Positions 55,937 to 64,000 of a DNA stretch of 64,000 nucleotides are shown piece by piece (the first letter of the stretch is position 1; every line of letters starts with the position of its first letter). The notes under the pieces are model-generated. The model saw only the letters and a program-made list of their open reading frames with translations, had not been told where the DNA came from and did no database searches. The stretch covers positions 1-64,000 of the forward strand of contig NZ_NPBF01000021.1 in the NCBI RefSeq assembly GCF_002272135.1. The letters run 5' to 3'. Origin of the DNA: Virgibacillus sp. 7505 (GTDB taxonomy: Bacteria; Bacillota; Bacilli; Bacillales; Amphibacillaceae). A program made the translations under genes and the position numbers.

Positions 55937-56578
55937 ATGATCGCTAAACATTCAATCTTAGCCCGTATAACTGAATTGAAAGTGGTAGCTGTCATTCGCG
56001 GCAATACAGCAGAAGAAGCTATTGAACTATCAAAAGCGGCCACTGATGGGGGGATTGAAGCCATTGAACTGACATACACAACCCCCAATGTCGATCAAGT
56101 GTTCAAGGAGTTAGCGGGAATAAAAACACTTCTTGGAGCCGGGTCTGTTCTAGATCCTGAGACAGCGAGGCATGCTATTCTTTCTGGCGCCCAGTTTATC
56201 GTAAGTCCGTCTTTGAACCCTGAGACTGCTACAGTATGCAACAGATATGGAATTCCTTACCTGCCGGGGTGCATGACGATCAAGGAAATGATTCAGGCGC
56301 TGGAAACTGGATGTGATGTTATCAAGCTATTTCCTTCCAGTCAATACCCGCCATCGTTTATCCGCTCCATTAACGGTCCACTTCCAAATGTGAAAGTGAT
56401 GCCTACAGGCGGTGTAAACCTGGATAATATAACAGAATGGTTGAAGGCAGGGGCAGTTGCAGTTGGCATTAGCAGCGACTTAAACAGAGCCTATCAAAGT
56501 GGCGGTTATGATTCCGTGGTGGAACTATGCAGTGAGTATCACGATAAAGCAAATAAAGCTGCTGGAGGAGTATCATGA
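55937..56578 (+). CDS. kdgA: KHG/KDPG aldolase
   Basis: 213-residue class I aldolase splitting 2-keto-3-deoxy-6-phosphogluconate into pyruvate and glyceraldehyde-3-phosphate, the last step of hexuronate breakdown. The Schiff-base Lys lies in CDVIKLFPSS, and GAGSVLDPE and MPTGGVNLDN are typical. AAGGAG precedes the ATG. It lies inside the exu operon; in B. subtilis kdgA is in a separate locus with kdgK. No kdgK is seen here. Confidence 0.92.
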   Translation: MIAKHSILARITELKVVAVIRGNTAEEAIELSKAATDGGIEAIELTYTTPNVDQVFKELAGIKTLLGAGSVLDPETARHAILSGAQFIVSPSLNPETATVCNRYGIPYLPGCMTIKEMIQALETGCDVIKLFPSSQYPPSFIRSINGPLPNVKVMPTGGVNLDNITEWLKAGAVAVGISSDLNRAYQSGGYDSVVELCSEYHDKANKAAGGVS

Positions 56579-57651
56579 ACATTACATTTCGTTGGTATGG
56601 AAGAGACAATGACACAGTTCAACTCGAACACGTCAAGCAAATCCCAGGTGTTAAAGGTATTGTATGGGCCCTTCACCAAAAACCAGTAGGTGAAATATGG
56701 GAAAAAGATGAGATTAAAGAAGAAGTCGAATACATTCAATCATTTGGGTTTCATTCGGAGGTTGTAGAGAGCGTAAATGTCCATGAATCTATTAAATTAG
56801 GCAATGAGGAAAGACTGCACTATATTGAGAACTACAAGCAGACGATACGTAATCTATCCGAATTTGGGGTTAAGGTGATTTGTTATAACTTCATGCCGAT
56901 ATTTGATTGGACGCGAACGAATATGTTCCATCCGTTGGAAGACGGTTCCACTGCCTTGTTTTACGAAAAAGCAAAAGTGGCAGATCAAGATCCGCAGGAT
57001 TTGATCCGTACTGTGATGGAAGCTTCGGACCTTACTCTTCCAGGTTGGGAACCAGAAAAAATGGCAAAGATCACTGAGCTCTTTGAAGCCTATAAAACGG
57101 TCGATGAAACCAAGCTATGGGATAATCTAGCGTTTTTCCTGAAAGAAATCCTACCTGTTGCAGAAGCTTCCGGCATCAAAATGGCTATCCATCCGGATGA
57201 TCCACCATGGTCGATTTTTGGTCTTCCACGGATCATTACTGGGGAACAAAGCTATGAAAAACTGATATCTATATCCGATTCTCCTGCCAACGGCTTTACT
57301 ATATGTACTGGATCCATGGGAGCAAATCCGGAGAATGATATGGTCCAGGTAGCAAGAAAATATGCATCGCGTGCACCATTCTCCCACATTAGAAATGTGA
57401 AAATCTATGATAATGGAGATTTTGTAGAGACTTCCCATTATACGCAGGATGGTTCCATCAATATCAATGGCGTCGTAGCTGAGTTACATAGACAAAACTA
57501 CGATGGTTATGTAAGACCAGACCATGGCCGCCATATATGGGGCGAGAAATGCAGACCAGGCTACGGGCTTTACGATCGTGCACTTGGTATTATGTATTTG
57601 CTTGGATTATGGGATGCATATGAAGCAAGGAAGTCAGGTGAAAGCACTTGA
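56575..57651 (+). CDS. uxuA: Mannonate dehydratase UxuA
   Basis: 358-residue enzyme converting D-mannonate to 2-keto-3-deoxygluconate with Mn or Fe. The TIM-barrel N-terminus MNITFRWYGRDNDTVQLEHV and MAIHPDDPPWSIFGLPRI, with metal His, are characteristic. The ATG overlaps the aldolase stop (ATGA). It forms the glucuronate branch with the YjmF reductase next to it. Confidence 0.95.
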   Translation: MNITFRWYGRDNDTVQLEHVKQIPGVKGIVWALHQKPVGEIWEKDEIKEEVEYIQSFGFHSEVVESVNVHESIKLGNEERLHYIENYKQTIRNLSEFGVKVICYNFMPIFDWTRTNMFHPLEDGSTALFYEKAKVADQDPQDLIRTVMEASDLTLPGWEPEKMAKITELFEAYKTVDETKLWDNLAFFLKEILPVAEASGIKMAIHPDDPPWSIFGLPRIITGEQSYEKLISISDSPANGFTICTGSMGANPENDMVQVARKYASRAPFSHIRNVKIYDNGDFVETSHYTQDGSININGVVAELHRQNYDGYVRPDHGRHIWGEKCRPGYGLYDRALGIMYLLGLWDAYEARKSGEST

Positions 57652-58484
57652 TACCAATCCATGAAAATTTAAAAGGGAAAGTGGCAGTCATTACAGGCGG
57701 GAGCGGTGTCCTCTGCTCCCAAATGGCCAGCGAGCTTGCCCGACAAGGCGTGAATATAGCTGTTTTGAACAGGGATGCTAAAAATGGTCGTGATGTGGTT
57801 GAAAGGATTCAGACATCAGAGGGTACTAGTATCTCCGTGAAAGCTGATGTTCTAGACAAAAGTTCTATGGAAAAGGCTCGTGAAGAGATTTTAGGAACCT
57901 TTGGACAAGTGGATTTCCTAATCAATGGGGCTGGAGGAAATCATTCTGATGCTGTTACAGATACGGAAACATATCAAGGTGAGGATACAGGGAAATCGTT
58001 CTTCGATCTAGAAGAAAATGGATTTTCAAAAGTGTTTGCGACTAATTTTACCGGCTCCTTCATTTCCAGTCAGGTATTTGGAAAGGATTTATTGCAGGCA
58101 AAGGCATCGTCCATTTTGAATATTTCTTCCATGAGTGCCTATGCACCAATGACAAAGGTTCCAGCATATAGTGCGGCTAAATCTTCCATCAATAATTTCA
58201 CGATGTGGATGGCAGTTCATTTTGCAGAGACCGGACTTAGGGTAAATGCCATTGCACCAGGCTTCTTCTTAACGACACAAAACCGGAACCTTCTTGTAAA
58301 TGAAGATGGAAGCTATACGGCTCGATCCAACAAAATCATAAACGGAACTCCAATGAAGCGATTCGGGAAACCGGAGGATCTGCTGGGAACAATGCTTTGG
58401 CTGCTGGATGACAGCTATTCCGGTTTTGTTACAGGTATTACCGTACCTGTTGATGGAGGGTTCATGGCATACTCAGGTGTATAA
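57648..58484 (+). CDS. uxuB: D-mannonate oxidoreductase, SDR type (YjmF/UxuB)
   Basis: 278-residue short-chain dehydrogenase (NAD motif VITGGSGVLCSQMASEL, NGAGGNH, catalytic YSAAKSSI). It replaces the unrelated polyol-type UxuB of E. coli and reduces D-fructuronate to D-mannonate, as YjmF does in B. subtilis. The TTG start overlaps the uxuA stop by four bases. The last gene before the regulator; no clear terminator follows. Confidence 0.88.
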   Translation: MIPIHENLKGKVAVITGGSGVLCSQMASELARQGVNIAVLNRDAKNGRDVVERIQTSEGTSISVKADVLDKSSMEKAREEILGTFGQVDFLINGAGGNHSDAVTDTETYQGEDTGKSFFDLEENGFSKVFATNFTGSFISSQVFGKDLLQAKASSILNISSMSAYAPMTKVPAYSAAKSSINNFTMWMAVHFAETGLRVNAIAPGFFLTTQNRNLLVNEDGSYTARSNKIINGTPMKRFGKPEDLLGTMLWLLDDSYSGFVTGITVPVDGGFMAYSGV

Positions 58485-58623
58485 TTAAATTGATATTTTT
58501 GAAAGGTTAATACATCCATCATTCTACCGTGCTTGCTTCTGCGTTATAATAACCAAGAAGTGAATCGTACTGCAAAACAATTTATAAATAGAAGTACGGA
58601 ACAAATCAGGCGAGGTTGACAGA

Positions 58624-59643
58624 ATGAGACCCATTACAATCACAGACGTAGCAAAGCAAGCCAATGTATCTAAAAGCACTGTATCTCAATACCTGAACAA
58701 GCGGTACGAGTATATGAGTGAAAAAACACGCCAAAAAATCGAATCAGCCATAGAAGAATTGAATTATCAGCCTAATATTGTGGCTCGAAGCCTAAAACAA
58801 AAAACTACTTTCACGGTTGGAGTCATTGTAGCGAATATCCTCCATACATTCTCTACACATGTGATCCGTGCAGTTGAGAATTTCTTTCATGAAAAAGGTT
58901 TTCAAATAATTGTATGTAATGCGGATGATGAACCTGAAAAAGAAAAGAAATATATCGAAATGCTCAGGGCAAAACAGGTAGACGGGATCATAATCTTTCC
59001 AACCGGAGGCAATTTGGATCTTTATGAGCGTATGCTCAATGATAATTTTCCGATTGTATTCATGGACAGAACCATCAAGGACTTGAATATTGCAACAGTG
59101 ATGCTTGATAACCATCTGGCATCTAAGCTGGCAGTTGACCATTTTGCTCATAAAGGCTACGAACGAATTGCCATACTCACTACTTCTGTTATCAGGAACA
59201 TTAGTCCAAGGGTGGAGAGAATTGAAGGATATAGAAATGCTATGGAAGCCTGTGGACTGCAAGTAAAATCAGAGTATATAAAAACAGCTGATGTCGATCA
59301 GATTGCACCAGCATTAAAGGAACTTTTTCAATTGGAAACGCCACCGCAAGCTTTGCTAGCTGGTAACGATATCGTACTTATTGAAATACTGAAATATATA
59401 AAAGAACAGGGCTTGAGAATACCCGAGGATGTAGCGGTCATTGGAATTGATGAAGTTCCTTTTGCCAATTTCTTCACTCCTCCCATTACAACAGTATCTC
59501 AACCGGCAATCGAAATGGCTGGCAAAGCAGTCGACTTATTGCTGCAGCAAATGAATAAAGACCTGGAAGAGAAGGACAAAAGCGTTATTCGCCTAAAGCC
59601 AAGTCTTCTAGAAAGGAACTCTTGTCTTTCCTTAAAGCAATAA
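58624..59643 (+). CDS. exuR: LacI family transcriptional repressor (ExuR-like)
   Basis: 339-residue repressor with the LacI helix-turn-helix (ITDVAKQANVSKSTVSQYLN, about 4-25), hinge region and periplasmic-binding-type ligand domain. It lies in the middle of the hexuronate genes in the same place as exuR in B. subtilis. It most likely binds the TAAATCGGTTT elements at 53612-53644 and 59671-59684, released by a uronate-derived inducer. The operator assignment is inference. Confidence 0.88.
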   Translation: MRPITITDVAKQANVSKSTVSQYLNKRYEYMSEKTRQKIESAIEELNYQPNIVARSLKQKTTFTVGVIVANILHTFSTHVIRAVENFFHEKGFQIIVCNADDEPEKEKKYIEMLRAKQVDGIIIFPTGGNLDLYERMLNDNFPIVFMDRTIKDLNIATVMLDNHLASKLAVDHFAHKGYERIAILTTSVIRNISPRVERIEGYRNAMEACGLQVKSEYIKTADVDQIAPALKELFQLETPPQALLAGNDIVLIEILKYIKEQGLRIPEDVAVIGIDEVPFANFFTPPITTVSQPAIEMAGKAVDLLLQQMNKDLEEKDKSVIRLKPSLLERNSCLSLKQ

Positions 59644-59664
59644 AGGCTGCTTCCGCCTTTTACT
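59642..59664 (+). terminator. Weak terminator-like hairpin after exuR
   Basis: AAAGGC and GCCTTT pair around a loop at the end of the gene; only a short T-rich end follows, so termination may be partial. Confidence 0.4.
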
Positions 59665-59670
59665 TCGAAA

Positions 59671-59684
59671 GTAAATCGGTTTAC
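59671..59684. promoter_or_regulatory. LacI-type operator before the MFS transporter gene
   Basis: GTAAATCGGTTTAC is a near-perfect palindrome with a central C-G, sharing TAAATCGGTTT with the exu promoter operator. A weaker copy GTAAATCGATAAC is at 59718-59730, and a partial cre core (ATGTAAGCGCTTT) at 59738-59750. Confidence 0.65.
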
Positions 59685-59784
59685 TATCTATATTCCTAGT
59701 GGGTTTATGGATGTAAGGTAAATCGATAACCCCAAAATGTAAGCGCTTTATCTAAAATTGTTACAACCTTAAGGAGGTAAATCC

Positions 59785-61062
59785 ATGAAATCATTGTTTA
59801 CTAAAGGGAAACTAGCTGTCATGATTTTGTTGTTTTTTGCCGGAATCATTAATTATCTTGACCGTTCAGCCTTGTCCATTGCAGCACCGTTCATTACGGA
59901 GGATCTGGAACTTACCGCTACTCAAATGGGGATTATTTTCAGCAGTTTCTCAGTCGGATATGCGATTTTTAACTTCTTGGGAGGGGTAGCTGCTGACAGG
60001 TACGGAGCTAAACTCACTTTATTTGTAGCTATGATTGTCTGGTCTGTATTTAGCGGGGCCATTGCGCTTGCTGTCGGATTCACTAGCTTAATCATTATCC
60101 GTATCTTGTTCGGAATGGGGGAAGGCCCTCTTTCCGCCACTATTAATAAAATGGTGAATAACTGGTTTCCATCTGATCAGCGGGCTTCTGCTATAGGACT
60201 AGCCAACAGCGGAACTCCGCTAGGTGGTGCTATAGCAGGTCCGATCGTGGGCTTCATTGCCATCTCATACAGCTGGAAATTATCCTTCGTCCTGATAATG
60301 ATTATCGGTTTTATATGGACGATTATATGGTGGAAGGTTGTAAAAGAAAAGCCAGCTGAGACTGCTGTAGAGAAAGATATTACAACAGAAGCAGCTTCAA
60401 GGGAAAAGAAACCATTGACCTTCTATCTAAAACAAAAAACTGTCTTGTTCACAGCATTTGCTTTCTTTGCTTATAACTACATTTTGTTCTTCTTTTTAAC
60501 CTGGTTCCCTAGTTATTTAATAGATGCAAGGGGAGTCAGCGTGCAGGAAATGAGTATCGTCACAGTCATTCCGTGGGTTCTTGGTTTTATCGGCCTTGCT
60601 GCGGGAGGTTTTGTTTCTGACTTTGTATTGAGAAAGTTTGCTAGAAAAGGCGTGCTGTTCTCCCGTAAAGTCGTATTAGTTACATGCTTACTTGCCTCTG
60701 CAATATGCATCGGTCTAGCTGGCCTTGTTACTACAACATTTAGTGCTGTTGGGTTAGTGGCATGTTCAGTATTCTTCTTATACCTAACTGGTTCTATTTA
60801 TTGGGCAATCGTTCAAGACGTCGTTGACCAAGGTAATGTCGGTTCAGTCGGGGGCTTCATGCATTTCCTTGCCAACACAGCGGGTATTATCGGCCCAACT
60901 CTAACTGGTTTCCTTGTTGATAGATCAGGCACTTACACTGCAGCGTTCCTGCTTGCGGGCGGATTAGCAATATTTGCTTCGCTGGCTGTCATTCGTTTTG
61001 TTCGTCCGATTAAAGGGTCAGTTGTTCCTGGTAACGCAGATAAAACGATTACCGGAAACTAA
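59785..61062 (+). CDS. exuT: MFS hexuronate transporter (ExuT-like)
   Basis: 425-residue major facilitator of the anion:cation symporter family, 12 helices. The N-terminus INYLDRSALSIAAPFI and DRYGAK loop are typical of ExuT/GudP-type carriers. It is expected to import galacturonate or glucuronate with protons. AAGGAGG precedes the ATG. The preceding operator ties it to the local repressor; an inverted repeat after the gene may end transcription. Confidence 0.88.
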   Translation: MKSLFTKGKLAVMILLFFAGIINYLDRSALSIAAPFITEDLELTATQMGIIFSSFSVGYAIFNFLGGVAADRYGAKLTLFVAMIVWSVFSGAIALAVGFTSLIIIRILFGMGEGPLSATINKMVNNWFPSDQRASAIGLANSGTPLGGAIAGPIVGFIAISYSWKLSFVLIMIIGFIWTIIWWKVVKEKPAETAVEKDITTEAASREKKPLTFYLKQKTVLFTAFAFFAYNYILFFFLTWFPSYLIDARGVSVQEMSIVTVIPWVLGFIGLAAGGFVSDFVLRKFARKGVLFSRKVVLVTCLLASAICIGLAGLVTTTFSAVGLVACSVFFLYLTGSIYWAIVQDVVDQGNVGSVGGFMHFLANTAGIIGPTLTGFLVDRSGTYTAAFLLAGGLAIFASLAVIRFVRPIKGSVVPGNADKTITGN

Positions 61063-61078
61063 ATTCCGCAGGATGTAG

Positions 61079-61120
61079 AAGAGGTTTCTTTATAGTTTAG
61101 TAAACGTAAAGAGACCTCTT
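61079..61120 (+). terminator. Terminator-like inverted repeat after exuT
   Basis: AAGAGGT-TCTTTA arms pair with TAAAGA-ACCTCTT (14 positions, one mismatch), followed by TTTCCGTTT. Likely ends or attenuates the transporter transcript before uxaB. Confidence 0.55.
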
Positions 61121-61167
61121 TCCGTTTCATGTAATATCGGAATCAACATCGGAAAGGACGAAGGACC

Positions 61168-62643
61168 TTGATAAAACAAAGGAGCATGGAAGAAGTAGGC
61201 AATGATTGTAAGGGTCGTAAACCGCTGCCAGTAAAAATCCTTCAGATCGGGGAAGGAAACTTTCTAAGAGGCTTTATTGATTGGATGATACAAGAAGCAA
61301 ATAGACAGGGAAACTTCAATGGCGGAATTGCCGTAACAAATCCACGCCAATCTGGCAGTGAGAAGATGGAGAAGCTGAAAAAGCAGAACGGGCTGTTTAC
61401 CCTCCTGACCAGGGGGATTCAGAACGGAGAAACGATTGAGAATGGTCAGATCATCGATGTCTTTTCTAAGATAATAGATCCTTACCGGGAATGGGACGAA
61501 TTTTTGCTGTTGGCAAAAGAGCCGGAGCTGAAATTTGTCATTTCCAATACGACGGAAGCAGGCCTTGTCTATATCGCAAGCGATGTAGTCGAGAATAGCC
61601 CCTTGGAAACGTTCCCTGCCAAGCTGACTCATTTCCTTTATAAACGGTTTGAAATATACAACGGTGCCCCTGATAAAGGGCTTATTATGCTTCCTTGTGA
61701 ATTAATCGAACAGAATGGGCAGCTCCTTAAGGAAATAGTGTTATTACATTGCAGGGATTGGAATCTGCCGCATGAATTTATTTCCTGGTTGAATAATCAT
61801 AATCTTTTCCTGAGTTCTCTTGTTGATCGGATTGTCCCTGGTTTTCCAGAGCAGGAGGCAGAGACGATATTCAAAGAATCGGGATATGAGGATCCCTTTT
61901 TAAATGTTGTCGAACCTTATCATTTATGGGTAATCCAAGGGGATGGCAGGCTCGATGATCTCCTCCCTTTAAAAAAATCTGGTCTAAACGTTAACTGGGT
62001 AGATGATTTAAAGCCTTTCCAGCTTAGAAAAATTCGTATTCTGAATGGGTCTCACACACTCATGGCACAACTAGGCATTTTGATGGGCATTGAAATCGTG
62101 AGGGAAGCAGTAACACATAAAGAGATGGCACTTTTTATTAGGAATACGATTATTGAGGAGATAATACCCTCGCTAGATCTTGATCCTATGGAATCTTTAG
62201 CATATGGAGAGACTGTGTGGGAACGTTTTCTCAACCCCTTTTTGCAGCATAGACTCTCAGATATATCTCTTAATGCCTGTTCCAAGTTCCAATCGAGGCT
62301 CCTGCCTACACTAAAAGCATATGTTAGTAAGAACGGTAGACTGCCGGAAAACATCATGAAATCTCTAGCGGCCATCATCTGCTTCTATAAGGCTGAATTG
62401 TTAGATGGAAGATATGTAGGAAATGATTTTAACGGCAAAACCTATATTATCCGTGATAATGAACGAGTTTTGGAATTTTTCCATTCACAATGGAGCCTTC
62501 TGCAAAGTCAAGAACAATCGCTTCACACAATGGTGAAAGGAATCTTGCAAAACAAGGAAATATGGGGAGAGAATTTACATGAAATCCCAGGCGTGACTAA
62601 AAAAACTGCTGCGTTAGTAGCGGAATTGGAGGGCAAACGATGA
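61168..62643 (+). CDS. uxaB: Tagaturonate reductase (altronate oxidoreductase) UxaB
   Basis: 491-residue mannitol-dehydrogenase-family polyol enzyme. The N-terminal NAD fold begins with ILQIGEGNFLRGFIDWMI, and the C-terminal helical domain contains KIRILNGSHTLMAQLG, a family signature. It reduces D-tagaturonate to D-altronate, the galacturonate branch. The TTG start follows GAAGGA. It overlaps uxaA by four bases and forms a pair with it. Confidence 0.93.
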   Translation: MIKQRSMEEVGNDCKGRKPLPVKILQIGEGNFLRGFIDWMIQEANRQGNFNGGIAVTNPRQSGSEKMEKLKKQNGLFTLLTRGIQNGETIENGQIIDVFSKIIDPYREWDEFLLLAKEPELKFVISNTTEAGLVYIASDVVENSPLETFPAKLTHFLYKRFEIYNGAPDKGLIMLPCELIEQNGQLLKEIVLLHCRDWNLPHEFISWLNNHNLFLSSLVDRIVPGFPEQEAETIFKESGYEDPFLNVVEPYHLWVIQGDGRLDDLLPLKKSGLNVNWVDDLKPFQLRKIRILNGSHTLMAQLGILMGIEIVREAVTHKEMALFIRNTIIEEIIPSLDLDPMESLAYGETVWERFLNPFLQHRLSDISLNACSKFQSRLLPTLKAYVSKNGRLPENIMKSLAAIICFYKAELLDGRYVGNDFNGKTYIIRDNERVLEFFHSQWSLLQSQEQSLHTMVKGILQNKEIWGENLHEIPGVTKKTAALVAELEGKR

Positions 62644-64000
62644 GCTTAAATGCATCTATTCTATTGCATGAAAACGATGGGGCAGCTGTTGCATTGCGTG
62701 ACATCCGCATGGGAGAAACAATTTTGATTGAGGAACTTTCTAAATCCATAAAGGCTACCGAAGACATCGCAAAAGGCCATAAGTTTGCAGTCAGAGAGAT
62801 TGCACAAGGAGATAATGTCCTGAAATTCGGTTATTCCATTGGGATAGCTACCGAGCACATCATGGAGGGTTCCTGGATACACACCCACAATGTAAAAACC
62901 GGCTTGAATGGATTGCTGGAGTACTCCTATGAACCGGATAGGGCATCCAATCAACCAATAAGGGAGAGCAGTTTTTACTTTGATGGGTATGTTCGGGAAA
63001 ATGGAGAGGCCGGCATTCGGAATGAGATATGGATCATCAACACAGTGGGCTGTATCAACAAAACGTGTGAACATCTGGCTAAAATGGGCGGATCATTATA
63101 TGGAGATCGAATCGATGGTATTTACCACTTTTCCCATCCATATGGATGCTCTCAGCTAGGGGATGATTTAACCTATACCCAAACGTTATTGGCTTCACTG
63201 GCAAATCACCCAAATGCAGCCGGTATTTTGGTGGTCGGTCTTGGCTGTGAAAATAATCAAATCGAAGAGTTCAAAAAGGTAATAGGAAAACAGCCAGCTG
63301 GAAGAATCAAGTTTTTAACATCACAGGAAGTGGACGATGAATTCGAGGTCGGAATGGAGCTGATCGGGGAGCTAGTGGAGTATGCGGAACAATTCAAAAG
63401 ACAGCCTGTTCCGGTTTCAAAATTGAAAATTGGTCTTAAGTGCGGTGGTTCAGATGGGTTATCTGGTATTACTGGCAATCCATTAGCAGGCATGATTTCT
63501 GACTGGATCATCTCTGAAGGAGGGACTTCCATACTGACCGAGGTACCAGAAATGTTCGGTGCAGAAACAATCCTCATGAATCGAGCAGCCAATGAAGAAG
63601 TCTTTCATAAAATTGTTCATCTAATAAACGATTTTAAAGAGTATTTCATAAGACACGGACAGGAAATTTATGAAAATCCCTCTCCAGGCAATAAGAAGGG
63701 CGGCATTACGACACTGGAGGAAAAGTCGCTTGGCTGTACCCAAAAAGGCGGTCATTCGATTGTCCAGGATGTAGTCCCTTATGGGGAAAAAGTCAAAGTG
63801 ACTGGATTGAATCTGGTCCAATCACCAGGTAATGATCTTATTTCTGTCACGGCTCTTGCGGCAGCTGGTGCACATATCGTTCTATTCACTACTGGCAGAG
63901 GAACTCCTTTTGGAGGTCCGGTTCCTACAGTGAAAATCTCCACAAATACAGAGCTTGCACATCGAAAGAAAAACTGGATTGACTTTGATGCGGGCCGGCT
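62640..64000 (+). CDS. uxaA: Altronate dehydratase UxaA (partial, cut by window end)
   Basis: The open frame of 453 codons runs to the window edge without a stop. The ATG overlaps the uxaB stop (ATGA). The N-terminal SAF domain (about 1-95, LLHENDGAAVALRDI, GSWIHTHNVKTGL) is joined to the large UxaA domain (HPYGCSQLGDD, KCGGSDGLSGITGNP). The enzyme converts D-altronate to 2-keto-3-deoxygluconate. About 40-50 residues are expected to be missing, judged from the usual length near 495-500. Confidence 0.93.
   Translation, partial: MSLNASILLHENDGAAVALRDIRMGETILIEELSKSIKATEDIAKGHKFAVREIAQGDNVLKFGYSIGIATEHIMEGSWIHTHNVKTGLNGLLEYSYEPDRASNQPIRESSFYFDGYVRENGEAGIRNEIWIINTVGCINKTCEHLAKMGGSLYGDRIDGIYHFSHPYGCSQLGDDLTYTQTLLASLANHPNAAGILVVGLGCENNQIEEFKKVIGKQPAGRIKFLTSQEVDDEFEVGMELIGELVEYAEQFKRQPVPVSKLKIGLKCGGSDGLSGITGNPLAGMISDWIISEGGTSILTEVPEMFGAETILMNRAANEEVFHKIVHLINDFKEYFIRHGQEIYENPSPGNKKGGITTLEEKSLGCTQKGGHSIVQDVVPYGEKVKVTGLNLVQSPGNDLISVTALAAAGAHIVLFTTGRGTPFGGPVPTVKISTNTELAHRKKNWIDFDAGR

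Overview
The window looks like a chromosomal segment from a low- to mid-GC endospore-forming Firmicute of the Bacillaceae. The evidence is strong AGGAGG-type ribosome binding sites with frequent TTG/GTG starts, SAM-I (S-box) riboswitches, CcpA-type cre sites, a Fur box, a SleB/CwlJ-type hydrolase and many B. subtilis-like genes (PaiA, MetN/MetI/MetQ, YqjM/NamA, GuaC, UxuA/UxaB/UxaA). A halotolerant soil bacillus such as Terribacillus would fit, but the genus is inference. I see no rRNA, tRNA, CRISPR array, insertion sequence or prophage.

Layout. 0-4.2 kb: MarR regulator with PaiA acetyltransferase, a small reverse-strand membrane protein, HAD phosphatase, VOC protein, divergent ROK regulator and TM2 protein. 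4.5-6.3 kb: sulfurtransferase and aldo/keto reductase. 6.4-11.9 kb: a sulfur-scavenging block in which two divergent SAM riboswitches control an acyl-CoA-dehydrogenase-fold monooxygenase on one side, and an LLM monooxygenase with MetN-MetI-MetQ on the other. 12.1-16.3 kb: two-component system with an MMPL exporter (YdfHIJ-like). 16.4-18 kb: MarR regulator and ene-reductase NamA. 18.1-21.8 kb: glycerophosphodiesterase lipoprotein, DUF402 protein, M20 amidohydrolase, NUDIX hydrolase. 21.9-25.5 kb: PrpF isomerase divergent from a LysR regulator and CitMHS transporter. 25.7-27.0 kb: aldo/keto reductase and two tiny membrane proteins.

27.2-36.9 kb is a galactoside uptake island: YesN/YesM-type two-component system, sugar ABC importer (binding protein and two permeases, no ATPase) and a GH2 beta-galactosidase, with a perfect cre site before the binding protein. 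37-45 kb is mostly housekeeping and small genes: Fur-boxed heme monooxygenase, GMP reductase, RNase H-like protein, SolA-type oxidase, M23 peptidase, nucleotidyltransferase. 45.3-50.1 kb: small leader ORF, SurE nucleotidase and an FbpABC/AfuABC-type ABC importer. 50.1-53.3 kb: DUF2513 protein, several unlisted small proteins, a Tyr/Pro-rich protein, SleB-like hydrolase and an SDR.

53.6-64 kb is a hexuronate catabolism locus nearly collinear with the B. subtilis exu operon: yjmC-yjmD-kdgA-uxuA-yjmF, a LacI-type regulator, an MFS transporter, uxaB and uxaA (cut by the window end). Its promoter has a cre-like site between -35 and -10 and a LacI-type double operator just after -10; the same operator core recurs before the transporter. 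uxaC and kdgK are not in the window.

The most notable structures are the face-to-face SAM riboswitch pair joining two flavin monooxygenases to a MetNIQ importer, the layered exu promoter, the SurE-ABC operon, and a set of small proteins shorter than usual gene-calling cut-offs.
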